This document shows positions 25,878 to 35,165 of a stretch of DNA of 64,000 nucleotides, piece by piece. Within the stretch, counting starts at the first letter, position 1, and the number at the start of each line of letters is the position of its first letter. Position numbers and translations under genes: made by a program. This DNA is from Azospirillum oleiclasticum (lineage in GTDB: Bacteria > Pseudomonadota > Alphaproteobacteria > Azospirillales > Azospirillaceae), in the NCBI RefSeq assembly GCF_013423485.1, contig NZ_JABFFR010000019.1, forward strand, positions 124,001 to 188,000. Direction: 5' to 3'. The notes below the pieces were generated by a model. That model saw only the letters and a list, made by a program, of their open reading frames with translations. It ran no database searches and had not been told where the DNA came from.

Positions 25878-26993
25878 ATGCCGACGATCAATCTGCATCT
25901 GCCGCACTGGCTCTATTGGGCCGGGCTGATCCTCTTCCCGCTGATCGGGACCGCGCTGGCCTGGCGGTCCCGCCGGCACGACGGTCCCCGCCTTCCCTCG
26001 CTTCCCTTCGCCTACATGCTGCTTCTGCTCGCCGGCTTCGTCGGCGCGCACCGCGTCTATCTGAAGAACCGCTGGTGGTGGGTGTTCGTGCCGCTGACGC
26101 TGGCCGTCATCATCGGCAACGGCCACATCCGCGACGGGCGCGAGCTGGTGTCGGCCGCGCGCGCCGACGTGCAGGCCGCGGCCGTGCAGGTCCGCCGCGC
26201 CGAGACCGCCGTTCAGAACAACGCCCGCAACGCCACGCAGCGGCTGGAGACGGCACGCGCCCAGGCGGCGGAGGCCGACGCGAAGATGACGGCGGCGCAC
26301 GTGGTGCTCGACCGGGCCGAGATGGTCACCCGCACGCTGGCGCTGGTGATCGCCGGTCTGCTGGCCGCCGATCTGGTGCTGCTTCCCTTCCTGCACCGCA
26401 ACCGCAGACGGGTGGAGGAGGTGACGCCGGTGGTCAACCCCTACCACTACGTCAACGCGGAGGCACCCTCCGCCGTGGAGACGGTGGAAGCGCCGACGAA
26501 CGGCTTCACCCGCGCCATCGACCGCCTGTCCGAGCTGGTCGGTGGCTTCATCGCCTGGTGGACGGTCATCGCCGTCTTCTTCTATTACACGGAGGTGGTC
26601 TGCCGGTACCTGTTCAACTCCCCGACCACCTTCGTGCATGAGGCGATGTTCCTCATGTTCGGGATGATGTACCTGCTGTGCGGCGGCTACGGCTACCTGA
26701 TCGACGCGCATGTGCGGGTGGACATCGTCTGGGCGCGGATGCGCCCACGGCTGCGCATCCTGGCCGATGTCCTGACGTCGGTCTTCTTCTTCATCTTCGC
26801 CGGCACGCTGGTCGCGACGTCCTGGATCTATCTGGACACGGCGTGGGAGGTGAAGGAGGTCTCCTTCTCCGACTGGGGCATCCAGTACTGGCCGATCAAG
26901 GGGGTGATGCTGCTGGGTTCCGTCCTGCTCCTTCTGCAGGGCACGTCGAAGTTCGTGAAGGACGTGCTCGTCCTGCGGTCGGGAAGGGTCTGA
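25878..26993 (+). CDS. TRAP transporter small permease (DctQ) fused to an N-terminal TM2 domain
   Basis: This protein has 371 residues, about twice the usual DctQ length. Residues 1-85 hold hydrophobic segments with GFVGAHRVYLKNRWW, the TM2-domain pattern. Residues 90-150 are an alanine-rich, probably coiled-coil stretch (VQVRRAETAVQNNARNA). Another membrane segment follows near 155-175. Residues 210-371 are the four-helix DctQ domain (FNSPTTFVHEAMFLMFGMMYLL). The small subunit pairs with DctM. The role of the extra N-terminal half is unknown. It lies 3 bases before dctM. Confidence 0.88.
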   Translation: MPTINLHLPHWLYWAGLILFPLIGTALAWRSRRHDGPRLPSLPFAYMLLLLAGFVGAHRVYLKNRWWWVFVPLTLAVIIGNGHIRDGRELVSAARADVQAAAVQVRRAETAVQNNARNATQRLETARAQAAEADAKMTAAHVVLDRAEMVTRTLALVIAGLLAADLVLLPFLHRNRRRVEEVTPVVNPYHYVNAEAPSAVETVEAPTNGFTRAIDRLSELVGGFIAWWTVIAVFFYYTEVVCRYLFNSPTTFVHEAMFLMFGMMYLLCGGYGYLIDAHVRVDIVWARMRPRLRILADVLTSVFFFIFAGTLVATSWIYLDTAWEVKEVSFSDWGIQYWPIKGVMLLGSVLLLLQGTSKFVKDVLVLRSGRV

Positions 26994-26996
26994 GCG

Positions 26997-28361
26997 ATGG
27001 GTATCGAGATCGGGATCGAGTCGCTCACCATCCTCATGGTGGTGTCGCTGGTGGTGCTGCTGGCCGCCGGCCTGCCCATGGCCTTCGTCACGGGCGGGCT
27101 GGGCTGCGTCTTCCTCTTCGTCTTCGGCTCGCTCCAGGACCTGACGCTGGTGCCGAGCCGCATCTTCCCCTTCATGACCAACCACGACCTCGCCGCCATC
27201 CCGCTCTACATCTTCATGGCGGCGGTGCTGGAACGGGTCGGGATCATCGAGCAGCTGTTCGACACCGCCTACAAGGTGCTGGGCGGCATGCCGGGCGGGC
27301 TCGCCTCGGCGGCGGTGGTGGCCTGCACCATCCTGGCCGCGGTCTGCGGCGTGGTCGGGGCGACCGAGGTCGCCATGGGCATCATCGCCCTGCCCGCCAT
27401 GCTGCGCCGCAACTACAACCCGGAACTCGCCATGGGCTCGATCCTGGCGGGCGGCACGCTGGGCATCCTGATCCCGCCCTCGGTGATGGCGATCGTCTAC
27501 GCCGTGGTGGCGCAGCAGTCGGTGGGCGAACTGCTGATCGGCTGCGTGTTCCCCGGCCTGCTGCTGTCGGGCATGTACATCGCCTATGTCACCATCCGCT
27601 GCGTCATCGACCCGACGCTGGGGCCGCCGCTGCCGCCGGAGGAGCGCGTCTCCACCCGCGAGAAGCTGGCCCTGATGAAGGGCATCATCCCGCCGGCCAT
27701 CCTGATCGTGCTGGTGGTGGGCGTGCTGTTCACCGGGGCGGCGACGCCGGTGGAGGCGGCCGGCATCGGCACCTTCGGCGCCCTGGTCATCGCCGGCACC
27801 TCGCGCGCGCTGACCTGGGACGTGATCGGGCAGGCCGGGCTGGCCACCGTGCGCGCGGTCGCCATGGTCATGTGGATCTTCTTCGGTGCCACCATCCTGG
27901 TCGGCTTCTACATCGTGGAGGGCGGGCAGACCTTCATCGCGGAGAGCATCCTGGGCACCGGGCTCGGCGCCTACGGCATCCTGTTCGTGATGATGGTGAT
28001 CCTGTTCATACTGGGCATGTTGATCGACTGGATCGGCATCCTGCTGCTGACCGTGCCGATCTTCCTGCCGATCCTGGCCAAGCTGAGCTTCGACGGCCTG
28101 TTGGGCTTGCCGGGCGTGGAATCGAAGGACGTGGCGCTGTGGTACGGCGTGATCTTCATGGTCAACATGCAGATGGCCTTCCTGTCGCCGCCCTTCGGCT
28201 ACTCGCTGTTCTACCTGAAGAGCGTCGCCCCGCCGGAGATCACCATGATCCAGGTGATCCGCGCCGCCATTCCCTTCCTGTTCCTCCAGGGGATCGGGCT
28301 GACGCTGGTGATCGTGTTCCCGGAGATCGCCCTCTGGCTGCCCCGGCAGGTGTACGGCTGA
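26997..28361 (+). CDS. TRAP transporter large permease (DctM family)
   Basis: This 454-residue membrane protein has about 12 hydrophobic segments and DctM signatures such as [19 protein letters not shown] and [15 protein letters not shown]. It forms the sodium-coupled transport channel for the substrate handed over by the binding protein. The start is ATG, 3 bases after the small permease. It is longer than minimal DctM proteins, with extra residues in a loop near 195-225. It ends the transporter operon, and pgk starts about 130 bases later. Confidence 0.92.
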   Translation: MGIEIGIESLTILMVVSLVVLLAAGLPMAFVTGGLGCVFLFVFGSLQDLTLVPSRIFPFMTNHDLAAIPLYIFMAAVLERVGIIEQLFDTAYKVLGGMPGGLASAAVVACTILAAVCGVVGATEVAMGIIALPAMLRRNYNPELAMGSILAGGTLGILIPPSVMAIVYAVVAQQSVGELLIGCVFPGLLLSGMYIAYVTIRCVIDPTLGPPLPPEERVSTREKLALMKGIIPPAILIVLVVGVLFTGAATPVEAAGIGTFGALVIAGTSRALTWDVIGQAGLATVRAVAMVMWIFFGATILVGFYIVEGGQTFIAESILGTGLGAYGILFVMMVILFILGMLIDWIGILLLTVPIFLPILAKLSFDGLLGLPGVESKDVALWYGVIFMVNMQMAFLSPPFGYSLFYLKSVAPPEITMIQVIRAAIPFLFLQGIGLTLVIVFPEIALWLPRQVYG

Positions 28362-28491
28362 GGCGTTGCGACGCGCCGGTCGGGCGGGCGCCGCGCCCGC
28401 CCGACCGGGCGGTTGCATCGCGGCGCGCGCTGTGCTTCGTTTCGCCCCAAACGCGAAACCACAGACGCGAGCCAACGGGAGCACCGCCGCC

Positions 28492-29688
28492 ATGAGCGAT
28501 TTCAACACCATCGACGATCTGGACGTGAACGGACGCACGGTGCTGGTTCGCGCCGACCTCAACGTGCCGGCCAAGGATGGGGCGGTCACCGACACCACCC
28601 GCATCGACCGCCTCGCCCCAACCCTGACCGAGCTGGCGGGCAAGGGTGCCAAGGTGGTGGTGCTCTCGCACTTCGGCCGGCCGAAGGGCGGGCCGGACAC
28701 CAAGAACTCGCTGCGCATCGTGCTGCCCGCCCTGTCCAAGGCGGTGGGGCAGGAGGTCGCCTTCGCCGGGGATTGCGTGGGCGACACGGCCGCCGCCGCG
28801 GTGGCGGCCCTGCAGCCCGGCGGCATCCTGCTGCTGGAGAACACCCGCTTCCACGCGGAGGAGGAGAAGAACGACCCCGCCTTCGCCAAGGCGATGGCTT
28901 CCCTCGGCGACCTCTACGTCAACGACGCCTTCTCCGCCGCGCACCGGGCGCACGCCTCGACCGAGGGGGTGGCGCACCATCTGCCCGCCGCCGCCGGCCG
29001 CCTGATGCAGGCCGAGCTGGACGCGCTGACCAAGGCGCTGGAGAAGCCGGAGCGGCCGGTCTGCGCCGTGGTCGGCGGGGCCAAGATCTCCACCAAGCTC
29101 GACCTGCTCGGCAACCTCGTGACCAAGGTGGACATGCTGGCGCTGGGCGGCGGCATGGCCAACACCTTCCTCTACGCCCAGGGCGTGGACGTCGGCGCCT
29201 CGCTGGCCGAGAAGGACATGGCCGACCAGGCCCGCGAGATCATGCGCAAGGCGGAGGCCGCCGGCTGCGAGCTGCTGCTGCCCAAGGACTTCGTGGTCGC
29301 CAAGGAGTTCAAGGCCGGCGCCGCCAGCCGTGTTGTGGCGGCCGAGTCCATCGGCGCCGACGAGATGGCGCTGGACGTCGGCCCGGCGACGGTCGAGTTC
29401 CTGGGGCTGAAGCTCCAGGGCGCCAAGACCGTGGTGTGGAACGGCCCGCTCGGCGCCTTCGAGATCAAGCCCTTCGACGCCGGCACCAACGCCGTCGCCG
29501 GCCTCGTCGCCGAGCGCACCGCCGAGGGCCGCCTGCTCTCGGTCGCCGGCGGCGGCGACACGGTGGCGGCCCTGGCCTCCGCCGGGGTCGAGGAGAAGTT
29601 CACCTATGTCAGCGCCGCCGGCGGCGCCTTCCTGGAATGGCTGGAAGGCAAGGCGCTGCCGGGCGTTGCGGCGCTGCGGAAGAAGTAA
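28492..29688 (+). CDS. pgk: phosphoglycerate kinase
   Basis: This 398-residue enzyme transfers phosphate from 1,3-bisphosphoglycerate to ADP in glycolysis and gluconeogenesis. It shows the family signature [14 protein letters not shown] near residue 18, substrate arginines in [10 protein letters not shown] and the ATP-binding GGGDTVAAL near the C-terminus. Length is typical. ATG at 28492 follows GGGAG. No gap, tpi or fba gene is nearby. It could serve the glycerate produced by the gcl operon, but the two loci are 25 kb apart. Confidence 0.96.
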   Translation: MSDFNTIDDLDVNGRTVLVRADLNVPAKDGAVTDTTRIDRLAPTLTELAGKGAKVVVLSHFGRPKGGPDTKNSLRIVLPALSKAVGQEVAFAGDCVGDTAAAAVAALQPGGILLLENTRFHAEEEKNDPAFAKAMASLGDLYVNDAFSAAHRAHASTEGVAHHLPAAAGRLMQAELDALTKALEKPERPVCAVVGGAKISTKLDLLGNLVTKVDMLALGGGMANTFLYAQGVDVGASLAEKDMADQAREIMRKAEAAGCELLLPKDFVVAKEFKAGAASRVVAAESIGADEMALDVGPATVEFLGLKLQGAKTVVWNGPLGAFEIKPFDAGTNAVAGLVAERTAEGRLLSVAGGGDTVAALASAGVEEKFTYVSAAGGAFLEWLEGKALPGVAALRKK

Positions 29689-29713
29689 GGAACCGGTGCG
29701 CGGGGCGGCGCGC

Positions 29714-30283
29714 CTACGCCGCCTCGCTCAGCGCCGGCACCGGCTGGCTGTGCAGGCACTGGACGGTGAAGGGGGCGCGGACGCCGCCGCTGAACAGCTC
29801 GGCCACTTCCAGCGCGCGGCGCACCCGCGCCTCCGGCGACAGGCCGATGGTGGAGGCGAGCGAGCCCAGCGCGTAGTCGGCCCCGCAACCGATGGCGTGG
29901 TAGCCGCGCATGGCCTCCCCCACCTGATAATCGGACTGGACGGAGAAGAGCCGGCCCTCGGTGGCGACCAGGAAGTTGCCGCCGGACTCGACGTCGTTCG
30001 ACTTGTGGGCGTAGCCGCCGTCCTTCAGGCAACCGCGCACCGCGTCCACGAACTCCACCACCATGTAGCGGAACAGGTCCTCGTCCGGCGCGCGTTCCGG
30101 CACCTCCAGCTTGTAGTGGAGGAGCTGGCCCATGCGGAAGGAATTGGTGAAGCCGATCAGCATGCCGGCGTTGTGGAACACCTTGGTGTCCGCCCGCACG
30201 GTGATGTCCAGCCCCGACACCCCGGCACTGTCGCCACCCATCCACACGCGGTCGCCATCGACCAGGCCCACGATGCAGGTCAT
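29714..30283 (-). CDS. proteasome/HslV-like Ntn hydrolase, uncharacterised
   Basis: This 189-residue protein has the Ntn-hydrolase (proteasome subunit) fold. If the initiator Met is removed, Thr1 is exposed and Asp17 (GGDSAG) and Lys33 (ADTKVF) fall at exactly the proteasome/HslV catalytic positions. The later segment AIGCGADYALGSLAS resembles HslV AIGSGGNYALAAA, with Ser replaced by Cys. The ATG at 30283 has GAGGG upstream and exposes Thr1. A GTG two codons earlier is open too. No unfoldase such as HslU is adjacent. It may be a self-compartmentalising peptidase or another amidohydrolase. Confidence 0.8.
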   Translation of the reverse strand: MTCIVGLVDGDRVWMGGDSAGVSGLDITVRADTKVFHNAGMLIGFTNSFRMGQLLHYKLEVPERAPDEDLFRYMVVEFVDAVRGCLKDGGYAHKSNDVESGGNFLVATEGRLFSVQSDYQVGEAMRGYHAIGCGADYALGSLASTIGLSPEARVRRALEVAELFSGGVRAPFTVQCLHSQPVPALSEAA

Positions 30284-30387
30284 GTCCACCCTCTTCCGGT
30301 TGCAACGGGAAAAGGGTGGCCGCGGGTGGTTAACCGATTCTTTCGGTACGCGGGCGTGGCCGGTGACAAAATTTCATCATTCCGCCG

Positions 30388-32157
30388 TCAGAACGGAAAG
30401 AACACCGGGATCAGCAGGCTCGCCACCGCCCAGAACAGCAGGTCGAGCGGCAGGCCGATGCGCACGAAATCCATGTATTTGTAACCCCCGGCGCCATAGA
30501 CGAACAGATGCGTCTGGTAACCGATGGGCGTGGCGAAGCCGTTGGACGCGGCGAACATCACCGCCACGATGAAGGGCCGCGCATCGACGCCGAGCTGGTC
30601 GGCGATGCCGATGGCGATCGGCGTCAGCAGCACGCCGACGGCGTTGTTGGACGCGATCTCCGTCAGCACGACACCCAGCAGATAAAGCAGCGACAGCACC
30701 ACATGCGGCCCGAACTGCCCGGTGACCGCGGTGATGGACTGGGCGATCAGTTCCACCCCGCCGGTCTTCTCCAGCGCCAACCCCAGTGGCAGCATGCCGA
30801 AGATCATGAACAGGATGCGCCAGTCGATGGACTTGTAGAGGTCGGCGTGCGGCACGCAGCCCAGAACCACCACCACGATGGCCGCGACCAGGGCCAGCGC
30901 CACGATGGGCAACACATCGCCGGCCGACAGCACCACCACCGCGGCCACCGCGGCGACGGCGATCCACGCCTTGTCGCGGCGCATCGGCCGGTGCTCGGGC
31001 TGGGTCAGGTTGATGAGGTCGCCGGACGCCACCAGCCGGCGGATGCCGTCGGCCGGCCCCTCCAGCAGCAGCGTGTCGCCGACCTCCAGCTGCACCTCCT
31101 CGAACCGGTTGCGCAGGTTCACACCCTGGCGGTGCACGGCGATGATGTAGACGCCGTAGCGCCGGCGCAGGTTGAACTCCGCCAGCCGGTGCCCGACGAA
31201 GCCGGAGCGGGGGCCGACGATCCCCTCGACCACCAGCGTGCTGCTGGTCTGGATCTCGTGCAGGTCCTCCGTATCGAAACCGACGCCGGCGCGCTCGCGC
31301 AGGCCCATCAGCCCGGCGACCGCGGCCTTGACGACCACCCGGTCGCCGGCCTCCAGCCGCACCTCGCCCAGGCCGCGGCGCAGCGATTCGTCGCCGCGGA
31401 TCACGTCGATGACCCGGCCGTCGGCGGGGGTGGCCAGCTTCGCCTCCACCACCGACTTGCCGATCAGGTCGGATCCCGCGAGCACCACCACCTCGGTCAG
31501 GAAACGGCGCTGCGGCTGGTCGGACAGCAGGTCCGACGCCGTCTCCCGGTCCGGCAGCAGCCGGCCCGAGGTGAGCACCAGATAGGCGATGCCGACCAGT
31601 GACAGGCAGAAGCCGAGCGGCGCGATCTCGAACAGGCCGAAGGGCGCCTGCCCCATCCGCTGCGCCACCCCGTCCACCAGCAGGTTGGTCGAGGTGCCGA
31701 TCAGCGAGCAGGTGCCGCCGAAGATGGCGGCGTAGGACAACGGGATCAGCATCTTCGACGGCGCCAGCGACAGGTGCCGGCACAGCCGGATCGCCACCGG
31801 CGTCAGGATCACCACCACCGGCGTGTTGTTGATGAAGGCGGAGATGGCCGCGGTCAGCAGGGTCAGCCCCAGCAGCGCCCGCACCCGCGTGTGGCCGATC
31901 ATCCGCGTCGCGGTGTCGCCCACCGCCTCCACCACGCCCGTCCTCTCGAGCGCCGCCGACAGCACGAACATGGCGCCCACGGTGATGACACCGGGGTTGG
32001 AGAACACCTCCAGCGTCTCCTTCGTGGTCAGGATGCCCGACACCAGCAGCACCGCGGTGGTCGACAGCGCCACCAGATCCGGCGGCACCCATTCGCGGAT
32101 GAAGGCCAGGAAGACCACCGCCAGCAGCACCAGCACGAAGACCTGATCCATCGTCAT
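30388..32157 (-). CDS. SLC13-family (DASS/CitT-like) transporter with RCK_C domains
   Basis: This 589-residue protein has two blocks of hydrophobic segments (about 1-185 and 390-589), with NNTPVVVILTPV and SNNAVGVLLTPIAIGIA as repeat motifs, and two soluble TrkA-C/RCK_C domains between them (about 205-290 and 295-375, for example VEAKLATPADGRVIDVIRGD). Such proteins import dicarboxylates, sulfate or other anions with sodium. The specific substrate cannot be read from the sequence. Start at 32157 has AAGGAG upstream. The frame stays open far upstream into the reverse strand of secF, which I discount. It is divergent from secF. Confidence 0.9.
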   Translation of the reverse strand: MTMDQVFVLVLLAVVFLAFIREWVPPDLVALSTTAVLLVSGILTTKETLEVFSNPGVITVGAMFVLSAALERTGVVEAVGDTATRMIGHTRVRALLGLTLLTAAISAFINNTPVVVILTPVAIRLCRHLSLAPSKMLIPLSYAAIFGGTCSLIGTSTNLLVDGVAQRMGQAPFGLFEIAPLGFCLSLVGIAYLVLTSGRLLPDRETASDLLSDQPQRRFLTEVVVLAGSDLIGKSVVEAKLATPADGRVIDVIRGDESLRRGLGEVRLEAGDRVVVKAAVAGLMGLRERAGVGFDTEDLHEIQTSSTLVVEGIVGPRSGFVGHRLAEFNLRRRYGVYIIAVHRQGVNLRNRFEEVQLEVGDTLLLEGPADGIRRLVASGDLINLTQPEHRPMRRDKAWIAVAAVAAVVVLSAGDVLPIVALALVAAIVVVVLGCVPHADLYKSIDWRILFMIFGMLPLGLALEKTGGVELIAQSITAVTGQFGPHVVLSLLYLLGVVLTEIASNNAVGVLLTPIAIGIADQLGVDARPFIVAVMFAASNGFATPIGYQTHLFVYGAGGYKYMDFVRIGLPLDLLFWAVASLLIPVFFPF

Positions 32158-32334
32158 CGGCTGCTGCTCCTTCTTGCGTCGGTTGCGAGGATTGTGGAGC
32201 GGCGAGCGGAATGGCGCAAGCTGCGCCGCACAAGCGGGCGGCAGCGCGGCGGGGACCTTCCCCTTTTCCTTGCCCTCGGCGGTGAAAGCCGGTAAGCCGG
32301 GATGGAGCCCGCACCGACCGGTTATGGAAAGCCC

Positions 32335-33273
32335 ATGCGCCTGTTGCGTTTCCTGCCCGACGAGACTCATTTCGATTTCGTCGGCAAGCGTCTGATCGCC
32401 TTCGCTCTTTCGGCGGCGCTGTTCGTCCTGACACTCGGCTCGCTCGGCGTTCAGGGACTGAATCTCGGCATCGATTTCGCCGGCGGCATCCTGATCGAGG
32501 CGAAGTCCGGCCAGGACATCGACGTGGGCGCCCTGCGCGCGACGCTGGGATCCAAGGACCTCGGCGGCGTCGAGCTGCAGCAGTTCGGTGGCCCGCGCGA
32601 CATCCTGATCCGCGTGCAGCAGCAGGAGGGCGGCGAGGCGGCCAACCGCGCCGCCATCGAAACCGTGCGCGGCACCTTGGGCCCCGGCTGGGAATACCGC
32701 CGGGTGGAGCTGGTCGGGCCGAAAGTGGGCGGCGAGCTGCTGCGCGACGGCGTGATCGCGACGGTGCTGGCGATCCTGGGCATCACGGCCTATGTCGCCT
32801 TCCGTTTCGAATGGCAGTTCGGCGTGGCCGCCCTGATCGCCACCGCGCACGACGTGGTCTGCACGCTCGGGCTCTTCACGCTGTTCCAGCTCGAGTTCGA
32901 TCTGACCGCGGTGGCGGCGCTGCTGACGCTGGCCGGTTACTCGATCAACGACACGGTGGTCGTCTTCGACCGCATCCGCGAGACGATGCGGCGGCAGAAG
33001 TCCTGGGACATGCGGATGCTGATCAATGAATCGGTGAACCAGACGCTGTCGCGCACCATCCTGACCAGCGGTTCCACTCTGCTGGCGATCCTGCCGCTGC
33101 TGATGTTCGGCGGCAGCGCGCTGTTCAACTTCACGCTGGCGCTGACCTTCGGCATCCTGTTGGGGACCTACTCCTCGGTCTATGTCGCGGCGGCGCTGCT
33201 GCTCTACATGAAACCGATCCGCCCCGGCCGCCCCGTGGCCGGCGAAGCGGCAACCGCGGGCGAGGGACGTTGA
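32335..33273 (+). CDS. secF: protein translocase subunit SecF
   Basis: This 312-residue membrane protein works with SecD to drive the late steps of protein export with the proton gradient. It has six membrane segments, the [15 protein letters not shown] motif after the first one, and [20 protein letters not shown] in the C-terminal bundle. ATG at 32335 was chosen over 32302 because the family begins MRLLRFLP and GGAAAG lies upstream. secD is normally directly upstream, but here the upstream gene is a divergent transporter, so secD lies elsewhere. tatA follows 4 bases later. Confidence 0.93.
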   Translation: MRLLRFLPDETHFDFVGKRLIAFALSAALFVLTLGSLGVQGLNLGIDFAGGILIEAKSGQDIDVGALRATLGSKDLGGVELQQFGGPRDILIRVQQQEGGEAANRAAIETVRGTLGPGWEYRRVELVGPKVGGELLRDGVIATVLAILGITAYVAFRFEWQFGVAALIATAHDVVCTLGLFTLFQLEFDLTAVAALLTLAGYSINDTVVVFDRIRETMRRQKSWDMRMLINESVNQTLSRTILTSGSTLLAILPLLMFGGSALFNFTLALTFGILLGTYSSVYVAAALLLYMKPIRPGRPVAGEAATAGEGR

Positions 33274-33277
33274 GACG

Positions 33278-33463
33278 ATGGGTAGCTTCAGCATCGCGCA
33301 CTGGCTGATCGTTCTGGCGGTGGTCGTGCTCCTGTTCGGGGCCGGCAAACTGCCGCGCCTGATGGGGGACGCCGCCAAGGGCATCAAGGCCTTCAAGGCC
33401 AACCTGAAGGATGACGACACGGCCGCCGCCCCGCCGGCCACGCGGCCGACCACCGACGCCTGA
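33278..33463 (+). CDS. tatA: Sec-independent translocase protein TatA/TatE
   Basis: This 61-residue protein has a short N-terminal membrane helix ([21 protein letters not shown]) and the amphipathic helix [18 protein letters not shown], then a flexible tail. The hinge FGAGKLP matches TatA (FGxxKLP) and not TatB. TatA oligomers form the pore for folded twin-arginine proteins such as the TRAP binding protein at 24659. tatB and tatC are not present here, so this may be a second TatA copy or a relocated one. It is 4 bases from secF. Confidence 0.92.
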   Translation: MGSFSIAHWLIVLAVVVLLFGAGKLPRLMGDAAKGIKAFKANLKDDDTAAAPPATRPTTDA

Positions 33464-33605
33464 CGGCCTGGGGTGGACAGGCTGCGCCCGGGTTCCGGGC
33501 GCATCGGCGGTTGAACGGGCCGCAAAATCCCGTCATACAGTAGGGCCGAACCCGGCGGCAGGTCCGTCGGGATTTTCGCGGCCACCCTGGATTCGTGCGG
33601 CCAAC

Positions 33606-34559
33606 GTGAGCTTCAAGGACGAACTGAACGCCGCCGGAGCCAAGGCGGCAGCGCCGCCCCCATCCGGCACCGACGACATCGCCCGGCTGCTGCGCGCGCT
33701 GAACGAGGACCTGAAGGACGAGGAGCCCGCCCTCCGGCTGGATGAAGGCCCCGAGGACGAGGAGGAGCCGCGCCGCGACCGCGGCGTTCCGGTGATGATG
33801 ATCGCCGCCGCCCTTCTGGCCGCGGTGGGGATCGGGCTTGCCGTGGTGATGTTCGACGGTGGCGGGGAGGTGCCGCCGGAAACGTCCCGGCCGACGGTCG
33901 CCGCCGTTCCCGCCCCCTCCGCCACCACGGCCACGCCCGGCGCCCAGCCGGAAGCGCTGATCGCACGGGCCGCGACCACCACGCCGGCCCTTGCCCCGGC
34001 ACCCACCCCGGCCCCGGAGCCGGCCGGCGCTCCAGCACCGGCCGCCGCCGCGCCGGCCCCGCAGCAACCCGCATCGGCTCCAGCCGCCGTCCCTGCCGTT
34101 CCCGCTCCGGCCAGCACCGCCGAGTTGCAGGCGATGCTGCGTACGCCCGCCCCGACGACGGAACCGGCGGCGCCCCCGCCCAGCCGTGCGGTCGCTCCCA
34201 CCCCCGCGCCTGCCCCCACACCGCGACAAGCCGCCGCGACCCCGCCCCCCGCGCCAGCGCCACGAGCTGCGGCGCCAGCTTCCACGCCGCCGGCCGCAGC
34301 GCCGGCCGCGCCGGCCGGCGACGGGCACTACGCGGTGCAGGTCGGCTCCTTCGGCGTGCCGGAGAACGCCACCGCCTTGCAGCGCCGTCTCGCGGAACGC
34401 GGCTTCAACGCCTACGCGCTGGACTGGACCGACCGCAACCAGCGCTCCTGGCGGGTGGTCCGCGTCGGCAATTTCCGGACCGACGCCGAGGCGCGCCGCG
34501 CCGCCGAGGACCTGAAGACCCGCCTCAGCCTGCCGGTGCAGGTCGTCACCACGCGCTGA
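33606..34559 (+). CDS. SPOR-domain membrane protein
   Basis: This 317-residue protein has an acidic cytoplasmic N-terminus (about 60 residues), one membrane helix (VMMIAAALLAAVGIGLAVVM, about 62-81), a long proline-alanine-rich periplasmic linker (about 90-235) and a C-terminal SPOR domain (HYAVQVGSFGVPENA to the end). SPOR domains bind denuded peptidoglycan at division sites, so it probably acts in cell division or septal wall processing. The start is GTG. The gene follows tatA by 142 bases. In many alphaproteobacteria SPOR genes sit near nagZ-scpAB-tatABC, and here only tatA remains beside it. Confidence 0.87.
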   Translation: MSFKDELNAAGAKAAAPPPSGTDDIARLLRALNEDLKDEEPALRLDEGPEDEEEPRRDRGVPVMMIAAALLAAVGIGLAVVMFDGGGEVPPETSRPTVAAVPAPSATTATPGAQPEALIARAATTTPALAPAPTPAPEPAGAPAPAAAAPAPQQPASAPAAVPAVPAPASTAELQAMLRTPAPTTEPAAPPPSRAVAPTPAPAPTPRQAAATPPPAPAPRAAAPASTPPAAAPAAPAGDGHYAVQVGSFGVPENATALQRRLAERGFNAYALDWTDRNQRSWRVVRVGNFRTDAEARRAAEDLKTRLSLPVQVVTTR

Positions 34560-34772
34560 TCCAAAACGGCCGATCGCGCCCGCCGATCCCGGTTACGCCC
34601 CGCAACGATATGCCGCAGCGGCTCCCATCAGGGATCGCTGATGCGACCGGGGGGCCGGCTTGATTCGCCGGCGGCCTTGTCGGTACAGTGACCGCATCGG
34701 GTCCCTTCAAAACCCGACAACGACGAAGATCGTCCCCGGTGGAGGGACGACGGATCGGAGGATACGCGGGCC

Positions 34773-35165
34773 ATGCAGCCGTCGATACTCGTCGCCGACG
34801 ACGAGCCGAGCATCGTGCTTTCCCTGCAGGTGCTGTTGCAGAAGGCCGGATACCGCGTGCGCGTCGCCCGCAACGGCGAGGAGGCGCTGCAATCCGTGGC
34901 CGAGGAGCGGCCGGACCTGATCCTGCTCGACGCCATGATGCCCAAGCGCGACGGTTTCGACGTCTGCCAGTCCTTGCGCGCCGATCCGGGCTGCCAGGAT
35001 CTGATCATCATCATGCTGACCGCGCGCAGCCGTGACGTGGAGCGGCAGAAGGGCATGGCGCTGGGGGCCACCGACTACATCACCAAGCCCTTCTCCACGC
35101 GCGAGCTGGTCGCCGTCGTGCGCAAGCATCTGCCGCTGCCGGACGCGGCGGGGGGCGCGGCATGA
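34773..35165 (+). CDS. response regulator, single receiver domain
   Basis: This 130-residue CheY-like receiver has the acidic pair DDE near residue 9, phospho-acceptor Asp53 in LILLDAMMP, Thr in MLTARS and Lys in ITKPF. It has no output domain, though residues 119-130 form a short tail. A GGAGG site precedes the ATG. The stop overlaps the next gene by 4 bases, and the operon ends with a hybrid transporter-histidine kinase that is its likely phosphodonor. Confidence 0.92.
   Translation: MQPSILVADDEPSIVLSLQVLLQKAGYRVRVARNGEEALQSVAEERPDLILLDAMMPKRDGFDVCQSLRADPGCQDLIIIMLTARSRDVERQKGMALGATDYITKPFSTRELVAVVRKHLPLPDAAGGAA

Noticed and set aside
25764..28889. A 1041-codon open frame on the minus strand across the TRAP genes and pgk
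   Set aside because: It lies opposite recognised permease and pgk genes, and its translation is low-complexity His/Asp/Arg/Gln sequence without similarity.
32158..33585. N-terminal extension of about 475 codons on the SLC13 transporter
   Set aside because: The extension runs antisense through secF and tatA and has no transporter similarity. AAGGAG before 32157 and the first membrane helix mark the real start.
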